A stretch of 64,000 nt of DNA from Hemerocallis citrina (lineage: Eukaryota > Streptophyta > Magnoliopsida > Asparagales > Asphodelaceae). This document shows, in pieces, positions 47,106 through 60,264 of this stretch; positions within the stretch are counted from its first letter, which is position 1; every line of letters starts with the position of its first letter. A program made the position numbers and the translations under genes. The notes below the pieces were generated by a model. That model was not told the origin of the DNA and ran no database searches. It saw nothing but the letters and a program-made list of their open reading frames with translations. The stretch is taken from positions 199,635,173 through 199,699,172 of the forward strand of contig CM030366.1 of assembly GCA_017893485.1 (NCBI GenBank). Reading direction: 5' to 3'.

Positions 47106-50100
47106 TGTAACACCCTAGATTTTTAAATAATGTTTTTGTGATTAATAAATGAATTAAAATGATTTTTGGTGATTTAATAAACATTTTCTGAAATTTATCT
47201 TTTTACATGTGCAAAACACGTGCAAATATTTTCTTGGGAAGTTTAAAGTCAGAAACCTAATATTTATTAGTAGGTATTATTTGTGAATTTTTTAGATTTT
47301 TCTGATATTTATTTGACCTATTTGCAAATATTACTAAAAGAGGGGCTTTTGTGCAAAATTATCACTTGGAGTGAAAACTCCAGATTTTCAAATTTTTGGG
47401 CTGAGCATGATGGCTAGTCAACTCAGAGGTAAAAATTTTACCTTTTATTTTAATAAATCTGGTTTATTTTGCAAATTTCTTAAAGAATGGTCTTTTTGCA
47501 AAATTGCCATTTAGAGGCAAAATTACAAATTTCACTTTTCTGGGTTTACAAACATTGTCGGCCAAGATTTGATCATTTATTTTGATTTTAAATATAAATT
47601 TAATTGGTTAATCTAATTTCCTAGTATAAAGATTTATATATGTAAAGATATATTCAAAAGGGATATTTTGCAAAATCTACTCAAAACCCTAATAACCTGA
47701 TTTCCCCTAATATAAAGAGAGTGCAGTTGTCTATTTGCTACACTACACAAAGGATTTTCTTTATTATTGATTTCTTGGAGTTTCGAAGCGAGGATCTTGG
47801 TTTTATTGCGAAAAGAATGACTTTTCTTATTCTCTTTATTGTCTTCGGTTGATTCTTCAATATGGTGAGTGACATATGTTGTTTTCTTATTGTTCTATAC
47901 TTGTTGTATGAGATGAATTGTCTATTAGAAAGCATGTTAGGGAATGGTATGATGATATAATGAATTATTGATTGATGGATGAATACAAATTGAATCTTTT
48001 CATGAAAACTATGCTATTAATGATTAAAACTCTATATGGATGACTTGAGATTGTTAATAACCTAACATAAATTATGGGTAGGTTGTTTTCTTTCATATTC
48101 TTGCTGTTTTGATTGTTCATATTGAGTTGTATGAAGATTATTGCAGAAAAGTGAATAAAAACCTCTAGTCTTTACAGCATATGTATATACATGATCTGTT
48201 CTTGATGTTTGATGGAGTAAAACTTGATTAAATACATGTTGTATTCACATATATTCATGAGTAAACTATTGTAATCAGTGGGGTTTGTGTATAACCAGTT
48301 GTAGAAGGGTTTTTGGAACAAAAGAATTAAGTTTTGAAGTTGGGGGTTGAGTACTTGTTTTTGGGTCTGATGGTGGATGGCCGAAATTGAAGTTTGTGAT
48401 TTTGTGAAGTTGTCGAGTTGGATTTTAGTCGTTTTGATACTGAGATAGTTTTGAACAATATACTACCTATATACGATGTTTTCTTGATGCTTTACTGAAG
48501 CTTAAACACACCTATACACATATGTACATATTCATCTTACTGTTTTGAAGATTTTAATAAAAAATACTCTTTTATGATCTTAATGAAGTTTTGATTAGTT
48601 TTATAAACTCCGGTACATTATACAAGTTTTATTTGATCATCTCAGGAATTTGGTTTTGCAAATTTATGATTTTACAAAGATTAAATGAAGTATCAGTAAA
48701 AATGTGCACGAATATTAAAGCTGTCGATTTTTGAATATGTCGGTCGATTGTCAAGATTTTACACATGAATTGACGGTCGACTGTCAATTAGTGGGTTTTG
48801 GGATTTTTGCATGTTGGTCGACCGGCCACTTTGTACTGTTTTAACGGTCGACTGTCAGTGTCTCGGCAGATTGTTTTTGTTAAGTATTCTTTGTGTTTCT
48901 AGAACGATTATTTCTTCGATGTTATGGATTATTGATCTACTGTTTTAGATGATATTTTTACTACAGATTATAGTATTTTACAGAGAGTTACATTTTGATT
49001 ATAATAGAATATAAATTGAATTTCTGTGACTTTATTAAATGAAATATATATGGTTTTCGAAGAAATTGATGTTTTGTGATATTCTAAGACTTCAAAATAT
49101 GATTTTCAGTTATTTAATACATTTAATACTTTATTTCAGTTCTGGAATTTGTGAGTGTATTAAATGAATTTGGATTCGTTGATTTTAAGAAGTTTTCTTA
49201 ATATGAAAGTATTGATAACGAAATTGAGAGTTTTAATGAAAGATTTTGTGTTGATGGTTGACTTGTGAGTCTCTAGATGGTGAGTGGGACCCTAGTACGC
49301 CGGCAGTTGAGATTTTGTGGTTTGTCCAGTTGTAGCTTTGTTGTCGAGCAGTTGAGTTAAGTCCGGTAGGGTACAACAACTTTAGGATATTCGTAATTTA
49401 TTAATTAACTTAATAAGATAGAGACATGTACTAGATGGTGATATGATGAAATGAGTGCAAACATGGGTCATGGACCTCAGTATGATCTGCGGTGTGAGAT
49501 AATCTCTAGAATTATTGAGGTGTGAGTGAAATAGTCTCCGGAATTACCTGCGGTATGGAATTGATCTCCAGAATTATCGGGGTCGAGGCGACACTCATGG
49601 GATATTTGTCTGAAGAGGCACCATAGCTTGCGGTGTGAGGTATTCTCGAAAATTCTCAGGTGTGAGTGAAATAATCTCCGGAATTATCTGTAGATAGAGA
49701 TTGACCTCCGAAATTATCGGGGCATGGGCTAGATACTCACAGCTTATCTAAATCTCGTAGTAGTCATCGTGGTAGGATTAGTTGCATAACGAGGAGTTTA
49801 ACCCTATAAAATGGAGAACAACAAGGACTTGCACCTGACCTATGTAGTATGGAATACATAGAATCCAACAAGTATGCATTAGAGAGTCATCATATTGCAT
49901 TTGTGTTTTCTTGACTTGGTTTTATGCATGATATTTTTCTGTTTTCCTACACTTGACACTTAGTCTAGTTTCACTCGATGTTTTCATGTTTTATTTATTG
50001 TTATTTTATATTCCATTGTTATTACTATTGATATATGTCGTTTATTACTTTATTCTTTATGTCTTATTCATGTTGTATTTCTTTGATGTCACTCACATCG

Positions 50101-50424
50101 TTATGGCTGACCCCGTAGTTTTGGGGGTTAGGGTTATCTCTATCCTCATGTTTTACAGGTTGGTACGTATAGCTTGGAATTTGGATGCATGTGGTAGAAT
50201 GATATTGTGGCTTATGTAAATTATAAAAGAATGTGTTGTAAAAAAAAAGAAATTGTAATTCAAGGTATTTAATTTTCTGTTGTGTTTTGTAAAGAATTGA
50301 TGTAAAAAAAGTTGAAAAATTTATCTGTGTTTTGGCTATGTTTACTATTTATTATATTGAGGTTGATGCTGAGAATTATACCACGTATTTCTGAGATATG
50401 AAATTAAAAATTCGGGCCGCTACA
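47106..50424 (+). mobile_element. 3.32-kb Tekay-like solo LTR, TSD GCGAG
   Basis: TGTAACACCC...GGCCGCTACA flanked by perfect GCGAG at 47101-47105 and 50425-50429. It shares GACCTATGTAGTATGGAAT (about 49836), ACGTGCAAAT near the start and GTCGAC palindromes with the other long LTRs. It is most similar to the inverse of 40239-43635. Its middle (about 49470-49740) repeats GTGTGAG and CTCCGGAATTA steps. It has no coding sequence. Confidence 0.92.
48741..48854. repeat. GTCGAC palindrome cluster with wider spacing
   Basis: Copies start at 48741, 48774, 48815 and 48845, with a degenerate one at 48721. The spacings (33, 41 and 30 bp) depart from the 20-21 bp seen in sister LTRs, as if material has been gained between the pairs. 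Confidence 0.8.
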
Positions 50425-50429
50425 GCGAG

Positions 50430-50850
50430 TATGTGGGAGGAGAGGAGGAAACGGCAGGGTTCGGCGGTTGAAAAAATCCCGCCTGATTCTCTTCAGGTGG
50501 GTGTGAGCGTGCCGTGGAGGCAATGCACGAAGCTAAATTGACGTACAACAATTATGATGGGCCGAGCATTATGATTAAGCCCAAGATGAGGTCCATTACA
50601 ATAATATAGGAGATAGGGTCCAAGATGGGACCGGTTTGACCTCTTCGATAGTGTGAAGACTGCCGGTTTGTCGACCCACCCTCCAGGGTTGTTGGAGGGA
50701 TTTCTTGTTGTCTGTATTGATCATGTTGCTTCATGTTTTATTTCATATTCGTAGTTTGTGGTTTGGCCCAGTACTGTGGATTTGTTTTGTTAATTTCTTA
50801 TTAATAAAACGGTGTGGCCATATTCCACATTTTCCTTTAAAAAAAACTTA
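50430..50850 (+). mobile_element. Probable LINE 3'-end fragment
   Basis: TTTGGCCCAGTACTGTGG, TTATTAATAAAACGG, GGCCATATTCCACA and TTTTCCTTTAAAAAAAA (about 50763-50848) parallel TTTGTCCAGTACTC, TTATTAATGAAATAGG and TTTTCCTTCAAAAAAG at 34155-34240. That makes it the 3' tail of a related non-LTR element with a poly(A) end. The upstream part has no recognisable RT. Confidence 0.55.
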
Positions 50851-51089
50851 TAAGTTAATCAAGTAAAAGTGGGAGGAGATACAAAAATACTCTTGGCATA
50901 GATGTTCATTAATATATACTAGTAATTTACACTTGCTATGCATGTCTTAATAAATATTTTTTTTGAAAAGGAAAAACTCTTACGTAGTCTGAACTTGAGA
51001 CCTTTTTAATATTAGTTCTGCACGGAAGATGCACAAATTTGCTTGTCTATAAATAATAATTCCACCGAGCTATGTGGGGGCCAGGGGAG

Positions 51090-51127
<38 letters not shown>

Positions 51128-51743
51128 CGCCCCCTCCAACTGTTTTTTCGAAACCCCCTTAGAATTATTGAAATTTTCAAAATCACCCTTTTATGTTTTC
51201 TTATTTGGCCCTCCTAAAAATTATGAAAAATCCCCTAATATCTATATGAAGGTATAGAATTTTTTTTTGGTCCCCCGAACAAAATTGTTTAGACTCTCAT
51301 CCCAACTCTCCCATTATTATGTTACATATATATTTCACCGTTGTAGGTGAGACTATTAATCTGAGTCTTAATTTGGATGACTCATGAGTCATGAAAAAAA
51401 GGACTCTTAGGTTGATGGTATATTTTTACCTTTTCTAATTGATCCTCGAACTGAAAATCCTCATCTGGTGCATCAATTTTCACAGTAAAAATTTGTATGG
51501 AAAAAAGAAGTGAAAAGGGAGAGGAGAGTAACAAATAAATACTGATGGCAAATTTGTACATAGTTAATTTAATAGATTATCATATACTTTATTTGCTATT
51601 TAGAATAAGATCACATGGAAGGATGCTTCTGATATACTTTTGGAGAGACAGAAGAGGAAGTGCTAGCTAGCTAGTTCACTGCTAAGAGAATCCCACAGTA
51701 CTGGAAGAAGCAAGCTACTTGCTGTTAGTGGTATTTTCTTTTC

Positions 51744-51788
<45 letters not shown>

Positions 51789-53991
51789 GAAAGAAATTTA
51801 TTTATAAATGAACATGGACGAGTAACTGAGTAAGATAGCTTGCGCCCATTAAATGCCATGAGTTGGAAAAACCTGTATATATATTTTGGTGGGGGGGGGG
51901 GTGGGGGGGGGGGAGCTGAGACCATTGGTTTCCAACAACATCGAAATGTGCGAGTGAAGAGATACACATGGCCCAATTGACGCTTGTTTATAGCTATCAC
52001 TATAATTCCTTTCATGTCTTTTTACTAATTATTAAAATTCCTTTATTTGGAACTCAAGTGATATATGTTGCAGCTATTTCCTGTGTAGGAACAAACAGAT
52101 GTAATGAATTTTTTTTGAAATAATAAAAGAAACTGATAGCTTTTGCAGATATTGACTATTTCCAACTGATCTTGTAACTCATTTGAACCGTTGGATCTGA
52201 TCTGAATGATGACGATTGTTCCGATTGATCTATAAAAGTCTGAAACACCAGGGTTGGCCCGACAACAGACCCTGAGACGTTTAAGTCAGAACTCAGAAAT
52301 ATATGAGAGATTTTAGTGGCAAAGTACTGATTACTTGATTTCTGTGGAGGCATGGGCTATTTATACTCACCTTGAAGACCAGTTTCAAGATATTGATTTA
52401 TCACTACTTTCCGGTGTTTTGATAGAGTTGGTTATTCTCATCTTCATGAAAAGATAGATTCGGTTATCCTTCTCTTGATAAAGATATAGGGTTAGTTGAT
52501 TTCCTTCTTCATCATGAAGAGATAGAAGTGGTTGAGAAGATAGAGTTAGGACTCTTCTCTTGTAAAGAGATATGGTCTTTGAATCGTCTCTTATAGATAA
52601 CAATGAGTTTAAAATATTTTTTTAGATAATCATGAACTCCATCATGTTGGGTTGTTATGACAACCAAGTTTGACAAATCTGTTTTGGGTTGTTGGGCTTG
52701 AAAGAGGTCTGACTCCCGTTTAAGGACACATTTCTAGTGAAATTTACAGTTTTACCCCCGAGAGTTTAAGATTCGTGCCCGGTTTGAACGGTCCTAATTT
52801 GGTTCGAATTTAAATGTATCAGAAGCCCCCTTCAACCCGTGACTGAGTTTAGTTCGCCCATTTTTAATAGTTTTCAGAACTTATTAGAGTTTTCGGGGAC
52901 GTTTGAATCTTTCTCGGACTGTAATGGTGTTATTCCGAGTTTGTAAGATACCCATAATTATTTTTAGAATTTGGTCAACTTTTTGTGAATTTTCCAGAAT
53001 TTTCTGATTTTTTCTTCCAATTTTTAATCATTTTCAAATTAAAAAAAAATTCAATTTCCCAACTTTTATAATCAAATTTTGAATTAATTATTCTAAATTT
53101 ATAATTACTTTTTGGAATATTAAAATATTTTCTGATTTAATAATTATTTTAAGAATTTTTTAATTAATTAATTTAATTTTTCATTTTTTTAGAAATTTAA
53201 AATATTAAATCTAAATTAATAATTAAAATAAGGAATTAAATTAAAAACTGATCAAATCTGAGCCACTCATCATGATGGGTCGCGAAGATCGCCGAGATCG
53301 GACGGTGGAGATCTCGCCCCCATTACCCGAGGTCAAGCTTACCCGGTGCTTCGCACCGCGTACGCTCTTAAGGAGATCTAAGCCTTTGATCATTTATCAG
53401 CATGGAGATTGAGGAGATTCGATTGTCCACATGGCGAATTTTGCCCGATCTACACGGTGTCACGGTTACCCGGTTTGTGGCACCAGGTATGGGGCCGCAT
53501 GGTGCGCCAAGGTAATGCCACGTGTCCTTTGACCGGCCAAAGTTGACTTGGTCAACATTGACCCAAATTTTCTCCCTTCTTTTTGGGTGGTGGCACGTTT
53601 CCCTCTCTCAACGTGAGTACGTGCGGTGCATGTGCCCCTCTTTCCTTCTTTTTTTATATTTTCTTCGCTAACCTTTGGTCTTTTTCTCCTTTCCTCTTTC
53701 CTTTTATTTGATGGGCTTTCCCGACGTCGTGGGCCCAATTAAAATTAAAAAAAAATTAATGGAGGGGTCCCAAGATCCCGATGCCGTGGGCCCAATTAAA
53801 ATTAAAAACATTTAATGGAGGGGGCCCAAGAGTTCGAGGTCTCGGAGGTTTAAAATCCCCTGACCTCCTCTCCATTCCCTTAACTTTTCTCCTTCTCTCT
53901 CTCTCTCCAACCATTTTTCTCTTGCAAAAAATTCTGGCAAAATTTTTCGACCTTACGGGACATTTAAGGTAATTTATAATATTTTATTTGG
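50851..53991. other. Non-coding stretch with homopolymers and microsatellites
   Basis: No supported gene. It holds a C run of about 36 (51091-51126), an (ATT)n tract (about 51740-51788) and G runs (about 51889-51913). The GC-rich block 53260-53560 followed by CT-rich sequence (53890-53915) directly upstream of the gag-like gene looks like its promoter or LTR/5' leader. I could not find a matching second LTR in the window. Confidence 0.45.
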
Positions 53992-55897
53992 ATGTCGGGC
54001 GACGACTTCTTTTTAGATCGATTTTTAGAAGAAGTGTCTATCTCTCAATCTAGTAGAAGATAGAAAGGGAAGGGGGTAGCGGAGCAATCTTCTGCAAATG
54101 TGGAGACGATTGTATAGGTTGATAGGAGTGCTGGTAAGTTTGAGAGACTCCCATGCCCTCTAACGGGTCTCACCCGTGTTCTTCAATACCCTAATGACTT
54201 GGGGGATCAAGTAGAGCATGGTCTTTGATACGAGGAGCCCGAGTATCGTGAAGTGACTTAGGGCGACTCCGTCCCGAGTATCTTATCAAAAGTGGATCTA
54301 CATACAATTAGAGATAATTTCGCGATCCCTTCTCAGTTCGACCTTCTTCTGCCCTCTCTCGGAGCTAGGGTGTGTACGACACTCCAGAACGAGTACTGTT
54401 TCTTCTCTTTCGATGCTCTTCATGCCGGCCTTCGTTTCCCGATACACCCCTTTGTCAGGGAGGTTTTGAGGTGGTACACTATCAGCTCGATACAGCTTGT
54501 GTCGAATATGTGGGGGTAGGTGAGCATCTTCATTGTATAGTGTCGGGCAATAGCGTTGAGTCGAGCTTAGCGGTGCTTCGGGCACTTTTTAGACTTCAAC
54601 AAAAGAGCTAGTCGGAGTTCCACTTCTACCTTACTTCTTGTGCTAGAATGAAATTGATTGAAGTCCCAGATTCCATCAAGAATTAGAAAGAGAAGTTCTT
54701 TGTAGTGTGTAGCTTGGAGCTGTGGGGGATCCCCACTAAATGGCAGACGGTGGTCCCAAGCGGGTTAGGGTGGATCCAGTGTTGGGGGAGGCAGAGAAGA
54801 GGTTGTACGAAGACCTCCTTAGGCTGGAGCCATTGAGGTGGATGTAAGCATGTAGGAGGTTCTCTTTCAGGGGAAGTTTGAGTCCGATAGACCCTAGTAT
54901 GACATTAGCTCTTTATTTGCTTAAGTGTTTTAGTGACTTGTTTCCATGCATTTTAGTTCTTATTTTAACGTATCTCCTTGATTCCTTTTGGCAGATACCA
55001 TGGGTATGGACTTTGCGGCGATCATGATGAAGCACACCAGTTTCAGTTTCAAAGTGCCTGAAAGGTAGAAAAGGAAGCGGACGGTGACAAGGCCTGGGGG
55101 TGGGTTGACGTCTAGAAGCTCACTGCAGACCTGGGCTCACCTCGGGCATCTTATAGTGGTTCTGCTCCCGTGGGTGCTTCTTTGACATCTGCGCTCGAGC
55201 GGGATCACTCTCCCCTGACCACTTTTGCTGATGCGGCTCTTTCTGATCAGTTGAAGACGATCTATGCCCTGGAATGGACCATCAAGCTGCACGATGGTTT
55301 TCTCAGGGACAGAGATAGCTGTATGGATGTGATTCGGCGTCTCTCGAATCTGAAGGACAAGTCTAGGACGACCGCTGAGGGGCCCGACACCTCAGCCATG
55401 GAGTTGGCTCGAGCCAGCATGTTAGTATGTGCTATTGTTTTGCTTTCGTTTGTTTGTTCTTGAAGTTGTTGTATGCATCTTCCAAGTTCTGAAGTTCGTT
55501 TGTCTTCTTTTTGTAGATCACCTTCCATCTTAGCAACCTGTTCATACAGGTTGCAAATAATAAGAAGTGTCGGAGGTTGGAGGTCAACAAGGCCAATTCG
55601 GAGAAGGCGAAGGTCGTGAAGGCCTGGGAAGCGGTCGAGATCCTGGGAGAGGCTTTTGGCGAGTGGGATGCTCGACTTGAGGCGGAGTTAGAGAGGAAGG
55701 AAGAGGAAGAAATTAGGGTGACGAAGGATGCGGTTGCTCGCTTCAAGATGGATGCGGCGAACCATATGTTTGCCAACATGAAGAAGTCCTACTACAAAGC
55801 CATCGACAGTGTCAATGAGAGGGGATACAATCTGGGCTTGCAGCTAGGAGAGGAGCTGGTACCGAGGGATGAAGAGGAGGAGGATGAGGAGATATAG
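53992..55897 (+). pseudogene. Gag-like protein of the 'putative gypsy type transposon' family, broken
   Basis: ATG at 53992 (MSGDDFFLDRFLEE) is followed by a stop near 54060. The recognisable core is IPSQFDLLLPSLGARVC...DALHAGLRFPIHPFVREVL (about 54328-54475), matching the PF04195-type domain found in gypsy-associated plant proteins. Downstream are basic PERKRKR (about 55059), an acceptor-like TTTTGGCAG before 54995 and TTTTTGTAG before 55518, suggesting introns. The end is a charged coiled coil (55577-55894: KAKVVKAWEAVE, ELERKEEEEIRVT) with an acidic tail. Multiple stops between 54520 and 54930 disable it. No RT or integrase is attached. Confidence 0.65.
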
Positions 55898-55978
55898 CAG
55901 GGAGAGACTGCTGTTGTGGAGGCAGGGGCCCCCCATAGGGGGTGCATGACCGATAGGAAAGGAGGTCGTCGGGACCTC

Positions 55979-56031
55979 CCCCCCCCCCACCCCTCCCCCC
56001 CCTCCCCCCCCCCCCCCCCCCCCCCCGCGGC
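55979..56031. repeat. C-rich homopolymer tract
   Basis: Almost pure C over about 50 bp with a few A/T interruptions, just after the gag-like frame. Its length may be an assembly estimate. Confidence 0.9.
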
Positions 56032-56189
56032 TCCGCCTACCGATGTGGATCCTTGACTCATCCTCTTTGCATTTGTCTTAGTTTTTGTTTAGTTGCTTGT
56101 TTCATGTGCCTAATAGCAGACTTCCCACCACTTGATGTATCTTCATCTCTTGGAATTACAATGAAAATTTCTTTTGATATTTGATACAT

Positions 56190-56400
56190 GTGTTCTTTTT
56201 TGCTGGTGATTGTGATTGGGGATAGAATCTTTGGCATTGATCTGATCGAGCTGACTATCTTGGGAGTCGATGTTATCATTGGTATTGATTGGATGTCGGT
56301 GTACAGTGCAAGCATCGAGTGTAAGACCAAGACAGTAACAGTGAAGGCTCCAGGTGGACCTGAAGTCACTTTCCAAGGGAAGCAGAAGTGTTCAGCTGGT
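56190..56400 (+). pseudogene. Gypsy protease C-terminal remnant
   Basis: FGIDLIELTILGVDVIIGIDW (56230-56292), here cited for its VDVIIGIDWM flap region, is followed by [21 protein letters not shown]. The active-site DSGA would lie about 60 residues upstream and is absent. The frame does not continue into RT: the RT frame takes over around 56390-56420, and the usual linker between them is shortened. Confidence 0.75.
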
Positions 56401-59332
56401 GGCAACTATCCGAAAGGAAGAGACTCCTGTGGAATTGCAAGGGATTCCTGTGGTTCGGGACTATCCGACCATGTTCTTGGAAGATTTTCCTGGGTTACCT
56501 CCGCATCGTGATGTAGAGTTCAGCATCACTGTTCAACCGGGAAGTGCACCCATTTCTAAGGCACCGTATAGGATGGCTCCAGTGGAACAGGATGAGGTGA
56601 AACGGCAGATTGAGGAACTATTAGGGAAAGGCCTTATTCAACCTAGTGCGTCACCTTGGGGAGCACCAGTGCTTTTGGTAAAGAAGAAGGATGGATCGAT
56701 GAGAATGTGTATCGATTACCGGGAGCTGAATAAGGTCACTGTTCAGAATAAGTATCCGATTCCTCGAATTGATGACTTGTTCGATCGTCTACAAGGAGCA
56801 GCTGTATTCTCCAAAATAGACCTTCGATCAGGATATCACCAAGTGCGAGTGAAAGCTGAAGATGTGCACAAAACTGCATTTAGATATCGGCATGGGCATT
56901 ACGAATTCTTAGTTATGCCATTCGGAGTGACAAATGCACCCGCAATCTTCATGGATTTGATGAACAGAGTTCTGAGGCCGTTTATTGATTCTTTCGTCGT
57001 GGTGTTTATCGACGATATTCTCGTGTACTCCAAGTCAGAGGCGGAGCACACCGAGCATCTGGCAGCAGTTTTGCAGAAGCTGGAAGAGCAGAGGTTGTAT
57101 GCCAAGTTATCCAAGTGCGATTTCTGGAAATCTGAAGTGGCATTCCTAGGTCACATCCTTTCTAAGAAGGGAGTGGCAACTGACCCTCAGAAGATAGAGG
57201 CAGTGAGAGATTGGGTTAGGCCTACTACAGTGAAGGAAGTCAGAAGTTTCCTTGGGATGACTGGATACTACAGGAGATTCATTCAAGGTTATGCTCAGAT
57301 AGCTGTACCGCTTAATGGACTGACCAAGAAGAATGTGAGCTTCAAGTGGACTGAGCAATGTGAGGCGAGCTTTCAGGAGTTGAAAGATAGGCTGACTACT
57401 GCACCTATTTTGGCGTTGCCTAGAGCAGGTGTTGAGTATGATGTTTATAGCGATGCTTCACATCGGGGGCTTGGTTGTGTCTTAATGCAAGAAGGAAGAG
57501 TAATCGCTTATGGGTCTAGGCAACTGCGACCGCATGAGAAGAATTACCCGACTCATGATCTGGAGTTGGCGGCGATTATCTTTGCTTTGAAGCAATGGAG
57601 GCACTATGTGTACGGTGAGAAGTTGAATATGTACACAGACCACAAGAGCTTGAAGTATATATATCAACAGAGGGATCTCAATCTGAGGCAGCGGAGATGG
57701 TTGGAAGTGCTCGAGGATATGCGACCTGAGATCAAGTATCATCCTGGAAAGGCTAATGTTGTTGCTGATGCACTTAGTCACAAGAGCAGTTTGGCCAGTT
57801 TGATTACAACTCAGAGGCATTTGATTGAGGAGTTGGACCGAGCAGGTATTGAGGTTGTCTTGCAAGGATTGGGAGCATCTTTGGCTCAGTTGAGGCTTCA
57901 GCCTACTTTGAATGCAAGGATCATTGCAAGTCAGGAGGTTGATGCCAATATCTTGGAGATCAAGGAGCAGGTTAGTGCTGGCAGGTTGCCCGGATTTCAA
58001 ACCAGGGATGGAGTGCTGTGGTTCGGAGATAGGCTGTGTGTTCCAAATCAGGCGGACCTGAAAGAGAGTATTCTTCAGGAGGCGCATGCTACTCTTTTGT
58101 CGGTACATCCTGGGAGTACTAAGATGTACAAGGACATCAAACAGCATTTCTGGTGGTCAGGTTTGAAGCGGGATGTGGCTGATTTTGTTGCGAAGTGTGA
58201 GGTTTGTCAGCAAGTCAAGGCCGAAAATCAGAGACCCGGAGGTCTATTACAGCCGTTACCTATTCCGGAATGGAAGTGGGATAACATCAGTATGGATTTC
58301 ATTACGGGATTGCCTAAGAGTCCTAAAGGCAATGATGCGATTTGGGTTATAGTCGATCGACTGACCAAGTCCGCTCACTTTTTGGCGATGAAACTCACTG
58401 CTTCGATGGACAAGTTGGCTGAGATGTATGTTGGTGAGATTGTCAGACATCATGGCGTTCCGTCAACTATTGTGTCTGATCGAGATGCGCGGTTTACTTC
58501 GCATTTCTGGAGGAGTCTTCAGGCAGCTTTGGGTACCAAGACAGATTTCAGCACTGCTTTTCATCCACAGACCGATGGACAAACCGAGAGAGTCAATCGT
58601 ATTCTTGAGAATATGCTTCGGTGTTGTATACTAGACTTCGGAGGCAGTTGGGAAAGGCATTTACCCTTGGTAGAGTTTGCCTACAACAACAGTTTTCAGG
58701 CTAGCATTGGGATGGCACCGTATGAAGCTTTGTATGGCAGGAAGTGCAGGACTCCTGTTTGTTGGTATGAAGTTGGGGAGCGTCAGTTGTTTGGTCCTGA
58801 GCTTGTACAGCTGACTTCTGAGAAGATTGATCTGATCAGGAAAAGGTTGGTAGAAGCTCAGAGCAGGCAGAAAAGCTATGCAGACAACCGGAGAAGGGAC
58901 CTTGAGTTTGAGGTTGGTGACTTCGTCTTTCTGAAGGTATCGCCCAGCAAAGGTGTGGTTCGTTTTGGCAAAGACGGGAAGTTAGCCCCGAGGTTTATAG
59001 GCCCATACAAGATATTGAAAAGGATCGAAAAAACTGCTTACCGGCTTGAATTACCGGGAGAGTTGTCTCAGGTGCACAATGTCTTCCATGTGTCTATGCT
59101 GAGAGGTTATATTCCAGATCCGAGTCATCATTTGCCTGAAGTGCTGGAAGGTTTGCAGTTAGACCTGAATTACATCGAGACTCCTGTCGAGATTGTTGAC
59201 CGTAGGGAGAAAGTCTTGAGGAATAAGAGGATACCGATGGTCAAAGTAGTCTGGAGAAACCACTTGGTTGAAGAGGCTACTTGGAAATCTGAGGAGAGGA
59301 TGTTGAAGGACTATCCTGAGCTTTTTGCTTGA
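56354..59332 (+). CDS. Gypsy polyprotein: RT, RNase H, integrase, chromodomain (intact frame)
   Basis: Open for 992 codons; the first Met is arbitrary because the natural product begins upstream as gag-pol. [23 protein letters not shown] (about residues 117-137, shortened here to its CIDYRELN centre), MPFGVTNAP and the catalytic FIDDILVYS (about residues 217-225). RNase [31 protein letters not shown] and [10 protein letters not shown]. Integrase: HHCC zinc motif ([18 protein letters not shown]), then catalytic steps [18 protein letters not shown] and [14 protein letters not shown]-terminus: [13 protein letters not shown] and a chromodomain ([34 protein letters not shown]), which in chromoviruses targets integration to heterochromatin. 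It is the best-preserved coding region in the window, yet the element lacks gag and its promoter LTR, so it is probably not mobile. Confidence 0.9.
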   Translation: MDLKSLSKGSRSVQLVATIRKEETPVELQGIPVVRDYPTMFLEDFPGLPPHRDVEFSITVQPGSAPISKAPYRMAPVEQDEVKRQIEELLGKGLIQPSASPWGAPVLLVKKKDGSMRMCIDYRELNKVTVQNKYPIPRIDDLFDRLQGAAVFSKIDLRSGYHQVRVKAEDVHKTAFRYRHGHYEFLVMPFGVTNAPAIFMDLMNRVLRPFIDSFVVVFIDDILVYSKSEAEHTEHLAAVLQKLEEQRLYAKLSKCDFWKSEVAFLGHILSKKGVATDPQKIEAVRDWVRPTTVKEVRSFLGMTGYYRRFIQGYAQIAVPLNGLTKKNVSFKWTEQCEASFQELKDRLTTAPILALPRAGVEYDVYSDASHRGLGCVLMQEGRVIAYGSRQLRPHEKNYPTHDLELAAIIFALKQWRHYVYGEKLNMYTDHKSLKYIYQQRDLNLRQRRWLEVLEDMRPEIKYHPGKANVVADALSHKSSLASLITTQRHLIEELDRAGIEVVLQGLGASLAQLRLQPTLNARIIASQEVDANILEIKEQVSAGRLPGFQTRDGVLWFGDRLCVPNQADLKESILQEAHATLLSVHPGSTKMYKDIKQHFWWSGLKRDVADFVAKCEVCQQVKAENQRPGGLLQPLPIPEWKWDNISMDFITGLPKSPKGNDAIWVIVDRLTKSAHFLAMKLTASMDKLAEMYVGEIVRHHGVPSTIVSDRDARFTSHFWRSLQAALGTKTDFSTAFHPQTDGQTERVNRILENMLRCCILDFGGSWERHLPLVEFAYNNSFQASIGMAPYEALYGRKCRTPVCWYEVGERQLFGPELVQLTSEKIDLIRKRLVEAQSRQKSYADNRRRDLEFEVGDFVFLKVSPSKGVVRFGKDGKLAPRFIGPYKILKRIEKTAYRLELPGELSQVHNVFHVSMLRGYIPDPSHHLPEVLEGLQLDLNYIETPVEIVDRREKVLRNKRIPMVKVVWRNHLVEEATWKSEERMLKDYPELFA

Positions 59333-59419
59333 TTGTATCTTTGTATCTTTTGTTTTGTTGTTGTGTTGTATTTTCTGTTTTCTGGCTCTTGACTGTAGTT
59401 CCGGGGACGGAACTATTCT

Positions 59420-59432
59420 AAGGAGGGAGTGA
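59420..59432 (+). promoter_or_regulatory. Polypurine tract of the gypsy
   Basis: AAGGAGGGAGTGA lies directly before the LTR start TGTAATACCCCG at 59433. It primes plus-strand DNA synthesis. Confidence 0.85.
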
Positions 59433-59923
59433 TGTAATACCCCGATTTTTCCTAATATATGAAGATTTATTTTGTTGCACGTGGTATGCACGTGTAATAT
59501 TTTGGCTATTATTTTCAACATAATGAGTAAGAGCATTGTTTTTATAAAGTATTTTCCCTTAAGCCCAAATGTTAATTTACTTATCTTTCTTTTAAAAAAA
59601 AAAATATTTATTTTTTGGCCCAATTAATTTTAGCCCATGAATTTAAACCCTTTATTATTTTTCTACAACTTGCAATGTGTAGCATCCTTTCTTTTCAATT
59701 ACCGGGTATTTGATGTACAAATTTGTAGAGTGGTTTGTGTGTACACGTGCACTCAATGTACACGTGCACAAGGCACAAGGTATGGCCGGATTGGGTGAGT
59801 GGGCTTAGATCATGGGCGGTTACATATGAGGTGTGGGTAGTTTTACAACTTCCTAGTGAATCCTAGCCCTTGATCTTCCAACTCCCTAGTGCATCCTAAC
59901 CCTCCATCTCACTTTAATTTGTG

Positions 59924-59931
59924 TATAAATA
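59924..59931 (+). promoter_or_regulatory. TATA box in the gypsy LTR
   Basis: TATAAATA followed by CCCCTCTCTTTCCC, about 490 bp into the LTR. It marks the likely U3/R boundary. Confidence 0.6.
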
Positions 59932-60264
59932 CCCCTCTCTTTCCCTATCCCTTTTACACTAAAATTTACTTTTTTAAGAGAGACATTCTGTGAGTTGTGT
60001 GTGGGAGTTTTTCTGTGGAGGCCGAGTAGTACCCTGAAGGATTCGGCGTGGAGCAAAGGAGCAAGGAGCGAGGAGTTATTCACTACACTAAGGAGACTTT
60101 GCTGGATTCGATTACTTCTTCAAATAAGGTGGGTGTTTCTCAGGACTTCTAATGTAGGAGTTATGCTATAATTATTATGATTGCCACCATGTTGTGAAAA
60201 GTAAATTCAATGTATTAGAAATTGCCTGAGCATGCTGTTGATAATAAGAACGAATGAGTCGGTA

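Noticed and set aside
51072..51257. Proline-run ORF
   Set aside because: Caused by a C homopolymer of about 36 bp with no other protein-like sequence.
55792..56061. Gly/Ser-rich minus-strand ORF
   Set aside because: Product of the C-rich homopolymer and the antisense of the gag-like frame.
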